The notes under the pieces are model-generated. The model was not told where the DNA came from. It saw only the letters and a list, made by a program, of their open reading frames with translations, and did no database searches. The position numbers and the translations under genes were made by a program. This document shows, in pieces, positions 5,398 through 9,436 of a stretch of 9,436 bases of DNA (the stretch's first letter is position 1; each line of letters starts with the position of its first letter). Source of the stretch: JALZDI01 sp036259355 (GTDB lineage: Bacteria; Actinomycetota; Actinomycetes; Propionibacteriales; Nocardioidaceae); contig DATABY010000114.1 in the NCBI GenBank assembly GCA_036259355.1, positions 1-9,436 of the forward strand, written 5' to 3'.

Positions 5398-7245
5398 ATG
5401 GCACGTGTCGACGACTTCGACGCGTTCTATCACGCGACCCGCAGGCCGCTGCTGCACCAGACCTACGCGCTGACCGGGGACGTGGAACGCACCGCCACCG
5501 CGGTCGAGCACGCCTACGCGCAGGCGTGGAGCCAGTGGCGCAAGGTCCGGGGCCTGCCGGACCCCGTCGCCTGGGTGCGCACCGAGGCCTGGCGGGCGGC
5601 CCACTCCGCACGGCCGCGCTGGCGCCGCCGCTCGGGACGGCGCCGTTTCGGCGGGAACCCCGACGCGAGTCCGCACCGAAACCACCTGCGCACGCTGCAC
5701 GCCCTTCCGGATGGTCAGCGCCGCGTCGTCGTCCTGCACCACCTCGCCGAGCTGCCGGTCGACCGGATCGCGCGCGAGGTCGGCATCTCCGAGACCTCCG
5801 CCGCCTCGCTGCTGATCCAGGGCGAGCAGGCGTGGGGCACCGGCGGTACGTCGGTCGGCACCGCGCTGGCCGAGGTCGAGGAGGACATCGCCGGCGTACG
5901 CCTGGCCCGCGCGCCGCACCTGCGCAGGTCCGGCGACCGGCGGTACCGGCAGCAGGCCGTGGTCGGCGTGGTGACCGCGGCCGCCCTCATGGTCGGCGGC
6001 GGTCTGCTGATCGTCAACGACGAGCCCGCCTCCATCGAGCAGGCCTCGACCGCGGGTGGCGGCGCGCCGCGGTCCTCCGGCGCCAGGTCGCCGGGCGCCG
6101 GCTTGTCCGGCAACGCACCCGAGCCGTTCCTGCTGGGCGAGGACGCGCTGCTCACGCCGGACGAGCTGCGCGGCCTGAGCCCCTCCGCGGACCGCTGGAC
6201 GGTGACGTCCACGACCGACGGCACCACCGGCGACCCCTTCTACGCCGCCTGCCAGCCGGAGCCGTTCGCCGACCCCGACGGCGAGCAGTCGCTGCTGCGC
6301 CGGTTCCGCTCCGACGGCGACGGGCTGAGCGCCGTCCAGGTCATCGAGGAGTCGCGGAGCGAAGCCGAGAGCGCGAAGGCGTTCGCGACCATGGAGGACT
6401 GGTACGCGCGCTGCGGCGACGACGGCGTACAGCTGCTCGCGACGCTTTCGGTGGACGGACTCGGCGACCAGGCGCGCGCCTTCCAGCTGCGCGACCTCGG
6501 CCCCCAGCACAGCTACCTGACGGTCGGGATCGTGCGGACCGGCCCGATCACGACCGCGGTGATCGCCTCCACCCGCGCCCCGAAGCCTGTGTCCGTGCGC
6601 CGGGTGCTGGACCGCGCCGGCGTGTCGGTGACCCGGACGTGCCTGCGGGTCAGCGGGGACTGCAGCACCATGCAGAGGCTGACGCGGGTGCCGCCGATGC
6701 CGGCCGAGGAGCACCGGGGCTTCCTGTCCGCCTTCGACCTCCCCAAGGTCTCCGGCGTCAGCGCGCCGTGGGTCGGCACGGACCCGGTGCGCAGCCTCGA
6801 CGACCCCGCGGCCACCGCGTGCGAGCGGGCGAACTTCCGCCGTGGGCAACGGCCGCGCAGCCGGGTGTTCGTGCTCCCCACCGCGAAGGACGTGCCACGC
6901 CGGTTCGGGCTCACCGAGACCGTCGCCACCTTCGACACCCGGGCCGACGCGCGCGCGTTCGTTCGGCAGGCGTTCGCGAGCGCGGACAGCTGCGCCGATC
7001 GGGAGCTCAGCGCCTCCAGGCCGGTGTCCCGCGAGCTGCCGGGCGACCACCACGGCCGTGCGTGGCGCTTCGAGTTCGAGGTGACCGAGCAGCGCAGCGC
7101 CTCGTACCGGATGGGGCTTGTCCGGACCGGGCGGCGGGTGGCCCAGCTGACGCTGTCGCCGACGAAGGGCTACGACGTCGACCAGCGGGAGTTCGGCGCC
7201 CTGGTGGTCCGCGCCGGTCAGCGGCTGACCGAGGCGGACGGCTGA
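5398..7245 (+). CDS. Transmembrane sigma-70-like protein with duplicated extracytoplasmic cysteine-paired domain
   Basis: 615 residues, no named gene. Residues 1-78 resemble sigma region 2 of actinobacterial SigE-type ECF factors (FDAFYHATRRPLLHQTYALTGD ... AWSQW ... VAWVRTEAWR), but the usual AEDLVQEAF clamp-binding stretch reads ATAVEHAYAQ (33-42), so RNA polymerase binding is doubtful. Residues ~97-146 match region 4: LPDGQRRVVVLHHL then a helix-turn-helix (PVDRIAREVGISETSAASLL). One membrane helix (~186-206) follows a basic RRSGDRRYR stretch, so the N-terminus should be cytoplasmic. After a Gly/Ser/Ala-rich linker come two related outer domains: C285 ... FATMEDWYARC339 ... YLTVGIVRTG and C475 ... 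FVRQAFASADSC532 ... YRMGLVRTG. A C415/C422 pair lies between. All six cysteines are outside. The outer domains recall PknH-type sensor domains (inference, moderate). It may be a membrane-bound regulator that senses an envelope signal. No anti-sigma gene is adjacent; kynU follows in the same direction. Confidence 0.88.
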   Translation: MARVDDFDAFYHATRRPLLHQTYALTGDVERTATAVEHAYAQAWSQWRKVRGLPDPVAWVRTEAWRAAHSARPRWRRRSGRRRFGGNPDASPHRNHLRTLHALPDGQRRVVVLHHLAELPVDRIAREVGISETSAASLLIQGEQAWGTGGTSVGTALAEVEEDIAGVRLARAPHLRRSGDRRYRQQAVVGVVTAAALMVGGGLLIVNDEPASIEQASTAGGGAPRSSGARSPGAGLSGNAPEPFLLGEDALLTPDELRGLSPSADRWTVTSTTDGTTGDPFYAACQPEPFADPDGEQSLLRRFRSDGDGLSAVQVIEESRSEAESAKAFATMEDWYARCGDDGVQLLATLSVDGLGDQARAFQLRDLGPQHSYLTVGIVRTGPITTAVIASTRAPKPVSVRRVLDRAGVSVTRTCLRVSGDCSTMQRLTRVPPMPAEEHRGFLSAFDLPKVSGVSAPWVGTDPVRSLDDPAATACERANFRRGQRPRSRVFVLPTAKDVPRRFGLTETVATFDTRADARAFVRQAFASADSCADRELSASRPVSRELPGDHHGRAWRFEFEVTEQRSASYRMGLVRTGRRVAQLTLSPTKGYDVDQREFGALVVRAGQRLTEADG

Positions 7246-7280
7246 GTCGCGCCAGTCGCGCCAGTCGCGCCAGTCGCGCC
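7245..7280 (+). repeat. Tandem repeat, four exact copies of 9-bp AGTCGCGCC
   Basis: Copies at 7245-7253, 7254-7262, 7263-7271 and 7272-7280 are identical and contiguous. The first base is the last base of the sigma-like gene's TGA. The unit partly pairs with the following GGCGCTGGCG (7286-7295), for instance GCGCC (7276-7280), loop GCCGT, GGCGC (7286-7290), so a small hairpin can form just before the kynU -10. Copy number could vary by slippage. Confidence 0.95.
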
Positions 7281-7295
7281 GCCGTGGCGCTGGCG

Positions 7296-7301
7296 TAGGT
7301 T
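7296..7301 (+). promoter_or_regulatory. Putative -10 element of a leaderless kynU promoter
   Basis: TAGGTT fits TANNNT and ends 7 nt before the GTG at 7309, the classical leaderless spacing. There is no Shine-Dalgarno sequence for this GTG or for the alternative ATG at 7318. The -35 position would fall in the tandem repeat and has no recognisable match. Confidence 0.5.
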
Positions 7302-7308
7302 CTGTCGG

Positions 7309-8547
7309 GTGACCGACATGCCTGCTGCACTCACCCGCGACCGCGCGCTCCAGCGCGACGTCGACGACCCGTTGGCCTTCGCCCGGGAGCGGTTCGCGCT
7401 GCCGGACGGGTTGGTCTACCTCGACGGCAACTCGCTGGGAGCGCTACCCCGGACCGTGAGCGGGCGCGTGCGGCGGGTCGTGGAGCAGGAGTGGGGCGGC
7501 GACCTCATCGGCGCCTGGAACAGCGCCGGTTGGATGGACCTGCCGGCGCGGGTCGGTGCCCGGCTCGCCCCGCTGGTCGGCGCGCGTCCCGACGAGGTGG
7601 TGGCCGCGGACTCCACCTCGGTGAACCTGTTCAAGCTGCTGGTCGCGGCCGCCCGGATGCGACCCGACCGACGCGTCATCGTCACCGAGCCGACCACGTT
7701 CCCCACCGACGGCTACATCGCGGCGTCGGTGGCAGGCACACTCGGCCTCGAGCTGCGCTGGTGCGACCCCGCGGACCCGCTGGCGGCGGTCGACCGTGAC
7801 ACCGCCGTGCTGGCCCTCACCCACGTCGACTTCCGCACCGGCCGGATGTACGAGATGGAGCGCATCACCGCCGCCGCCCACGACGTGGGCGCCCTGGTGC
7901 TGTGGGACCTCTGCCACAGTGCGGGCGCTGTCCCCGTCGACCTCGACGGCGTCGGCGCCGACCTGGCCGTCGGGTGCACCTACAAGTACCTCAACGCCGG
8001 TCCGGGTGCCCCGGCGTACTGCTTCGTGGCGGCCGGCCTGCAGGCGCAGGTGGACCAGCCGCTCACCGGCTGGATGGGGCACGCGGAGCCGTTCGCCATG
8101 GACCGGGAGTACACGCCGGCGCCCGGTGTCGACCGGATGCGCGCCGGCTCGCCGCCCATCCTCGGGCTCGCGGCGCTGGACGCGGCCCTGGACGCCTTCG
8201 ACGGGGTGGGGATGAGCGACCTGCGCGACAAGTCACTCGGGCTGACCTCGCTGTTCATCGCGCTGGTCCGCGAGCACAGCGACCTCGAGGTGGTCACCCC
8301 CGACCAGCCGGAGGTCCGCGGCAGCCAGGTGTCGCTGCGGCACCCGGAGGCCTACGGGCTCGTCCAGGCGCTCATCGCCCGCGGCGTCGTCGGTGACTTC
8401 CGCACCCCCGACATCGCCCGCTTCGGGTTCGCGCCGCTGTACGTCCGGCACGTGGACGTATGGGACGCCGTCGACGCGCTGCGCCGGGTGCTGGAGAACC
8501 GGGAGTACGCCGACCCGGCGTACTCCGTCCGGGCCGCCGTCACCTGA
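7309..8547 (+). CDS. kynU: KynU, kynureninase
   Basis: PLP-dependent fold-type-I enzyme that cleaves L-kynurenine to anthranilate plus alanine (or 3-hydroxykynurenine to 3-hydroxyanthranilate) in tryptophan breakdown. 412 residues, normal for the family. Motifs seen: VYLDGNSLG (36-44), DSTSVNLFKLL (cofactor phosphate binding), THVDFRTGRMYEM, WDLCHSAGA with D200 (contacts the PLP ring nitrogen), CTYKYLNAGPG with the PLP lysine K226, GWMGH, and RAGSPPILGL near the substrate site. The GTG at 7309 is chosen because TAGGTT lies 7 nt before it; the ATG three codons later is possible. It follows the sigma-like gene by 63 bp but has its own likely promoter. No tryptophan dioxygenase, formamidase or kynurenine monooxygenase gene is in the window, so the direction of the pathway cannot be told. 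Confidence 0.96.
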   Translation: MTDMPAALTRDRALQRDVDDPLAFARERFALPDGLVYLDGNSLGALPRTVSGRVRRVVEQEWGGDLIGAWNSAGWMDLPARVGARLAPLVGARPDEVVAADSTSVNLFKLLVAAARMRPDRRVIVTEPTTFPTDGYIAASVAGTLGLELRWCDPADPLAAVDRDTAVLALTHVDFRTGRMYEMERITAAAHDVGALVLWDLCHSAGAVPVDLDGVGADLAVGCTYKYLNAGPGAPAYCFVAAGLQAQVDQPLTGWMGHAEPFAMDREYTPAPGVDRMRAGSPPILGLAALDAALDAFDGVGMSDLRDKSLGLTSLFIALVREHSDLEVVTPDQPEVRGSQVSLRHPEAYGLVQALIARGVVGDFRTPDIARFGFAPLYVRHVDVWDAVDALRRVLENREYADPAYSVRAAVT

Positions 8548-8565
8548 CCCACCACCAACGCCTTT

Positions 8566-8600
8566 CCCTCGCGCCGGGAGGAGGGTGGGGCCTCAGCCCC
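8566..8600. terminator. Convergent 3'-end hairpins between kynU and sucD
   Basis: In the 45-bp gap between the convergent stops, CCCTC (8566-8570) can pair with GAGGG (8581-8585). GGGGC (8587-8591), loop CTCA, GCCCC (8596-8600) forms a perfect 5-bp stem that overlaps the sucD stop (8593-8595). Neither is followed by a T-tract, as is common in actinobacteria, so termination is inferred from position. Confidence 0.35.
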
Positions 8601-9436
8601 CCTGGATCACCTGGCGCATCAGCCGCGCGGTCTCCGAGGGCGTCTTGCCGACCTTGACCCCGGCCGCCTCGAGGGCCTCCTTCTTGGACTCCGCGGTGCC
8701 GGACGACCCGGAGACGATCGCACCGGCGTGGCCCATCGTCTTGCCCTCCGGGGCGGTGAACCCGGCGACGTAGCCCACGACCGGCTTGGAGACGTTGGCC
8801 TTGATGAACTCGGCCGCGCGCTCCTCGGCGTCGCCGCCGATCTCGCCGACCATGATGATCGCGTCGGTCTCCGGGTCGTCCTCGAACGCCTGCAGGCAGT
8901 CGATGTGTGTGGTGCCGATGATCGGGTCGCCGCCGATGCCCACCGAGGTGGAGAAGCCGATGTCGCGCAGCTCGTACATCAGCTGGTAGGTGAGCGTCCC
9001 GGACTTCGAGACCAGGCCGATGCGGCCGCCGGGCGAGATGTCGGCGGGGATGATGCCGGCGTTGGACCTGCCCGGCGAGGCGACCCCGGGGCAGTTGGGG
9101 CCGACGATCCGCGAGGTGCCGCGGGACTGGGCGTGTGCGAAGAAGTGCGCGGTGTCGTGCACCGGCACGCCTTCGGTGATCACGACGATCAGCGGCATCG
9201 AGGCGTCGATGGCCTCCACCACGGCGGCCTTGGTGAACTTCGGTGGCACGAAGACGACCGAGACGTCGGCACCGGTGCCCTCCATGGCCTCGGCGACGGT
9301 GCCGAACACGGGCAGCGTGGTGCCGTCGAAGTCGACCTTCTCGCCGGCCTTGCGGGCGTTGACGCCACCGACGATGTTGCTGCCGGCGGCCAGCATGCGG
9401 CGGGTGTGCTTCTGCCCCTCCGAGCCGGTCATGCCC
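8593..9436 (-). CDS. sucD: SucD, succinyl-CoA synthetase (ADP-forming) alpha subunit (5' end cut off)
   Basis: Alpha subunit of the TCA-cycle enzyme that interconverts succinyl-CoA and succinate with nucleoside triphosphate formation; it works with SucB-type beta subunit SucC, presumably just beyond the right edge. The Met at 9430-9432 is internal: it belongs to the family motif QGMTGSEG, the codon before it in frame is Gly, and about 16 N-terminal residues are missing. Seen: KHTRRMLAAG, VNARKAG, GPNCPGVASPG, SKSGTLTYQLMYELRDIGFSTSVGIGGDP, MVGEIGGDAEERAAEF and GHAGAIVSGSSGTAESK with the phosphohistidine at 8728-8730 (E. coli H246). The C-terminus RLMRQVIQGG is close to the family's usual end. 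The frame is intact to the edge. In related genomes sucD precedes perM-purN-purH; here two plus-strand genes lie between. Confidence 0.97.
   Translation of the reverse strand, partial: GMTGSEGQKHTRRMLAAGSNIVGGVNARKAGEKVDFDGTTLPVFGTVAEAMEGTGADVSVVFVPPKFTKAAVVEAIDASMPLIVVITEGVPVHDTAHFFAHAQSRGTSRIVGPNCPGVASPGRSNAGIIPADISPGGRIGLVSKSGTLTYQLMYELRDIGFSTSVGIGGDPIIGTTHIDCLQAFEDDPETDAIIMVGEIGGDAEERAAEFIKANVSKPVVGYVAGFTAPEGKTMGHAGAIVSGSSGTAESKKEALEAAGVKVGKTPSETARLMRQVIQGG

Noticed and set aside
5369..5473. Small ORF starting with ATG just before and overlapping the sigma-like gene (possible upstream ORF)
   Set aside because: It has no ribosome site or leaderless -10, and most of it is an out-of-frame reading of the real gene.
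3850..7053. Minus-strand open frame of more than 1000 codons across the sigma-like gene, PerM-like gene and purN
   Set aside because: It is antisense to or out of frame with well-supported genes, reads as low-complexity Arg/Gly/Ala/Pro-rich protein, and is typical of very GC-rich DNA where stop codons are rare.
5526..7298. Alternative plus-strand frame overlapping the sigma-like gene
   Set aside because: Arg/Ala/Pro-rich shadow without domains; the other frame has the Shine-Dalgarno site, helix-turn-helix, membrane helix and paired cysteines.
9430..9432. ATG at the right edge as the true sucD start
   Set aside because: The frame stays open upstream, and this Met belongs to the internal family motif QGMTGSEG, so about 16 residues are missing.

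Overview
The window is very GC-rich DNA with dense short-spaced genes, frequent GTG starts and strong third-position G/C bias. Together with gene content and order this points to an actinobacterium, most likely a nocardioform or propionibacterial lineage such as Nocardioides or a relative (inference from protein flavour; no database search was possible). No rRNA, tRNA, CRISPR array, phage gene or recognisable transposase is visible.

Layout, left to right: folD (minus, 3' part cut off by the left edge); a 55-bp palindromic repeat; a solitary plus-strand gene with an AbiEi-like winged-helix N-terminus and a DUF559/Vsr-like nuclease C-terminus; a second copy of the 55-bp repeat; purH and purN (minus, 4-bp stop/start overlap); a PerM/DUF6350 polytopic membrane protein (minus); a divergent promoter region; a plus-strand gene for a sigma-factor-like protein fused through one membrane helix to a large extracytoplasmic region with two related cysteine-paired domains; a 4 x 9-bp tandem repeat; kynU (plus); a convergent terminator region; and sucD (minus, 5' end cut off by the right edge).

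The minus-strand genes follow the housekeeping order sucD - perM - purN - purH - folD seen in many actinobacteria: TCA-cycle succinyl-CoA synthetase, a cell-division membrane protein, the formyl-folate-dependent purine steps, and the folate enzyme that makes the formyl donor. Two plus-strand inserts interrupt this block: (1) the repeat-flanked nuclease gene between purH and folD, and (2) the sigma-like gene plus kynU between sucD and perM.

The most interesting items are the repeat-nuclease-repeat unit (about 575-1770), whose gene stop codon lies at the edge of one repeat and whose other repeat borders the folD promoter, and the transmembrane sigma-like protein with a degenerate region 2 and a duplicated disulfide-type sensor domain. 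Three genes (folD, the nuclease gene and kynU) share a (T/C)ANNNT hexamer 6-7 nt before a GTG start, the layout expected of leaderless actinobacterial transcripts.
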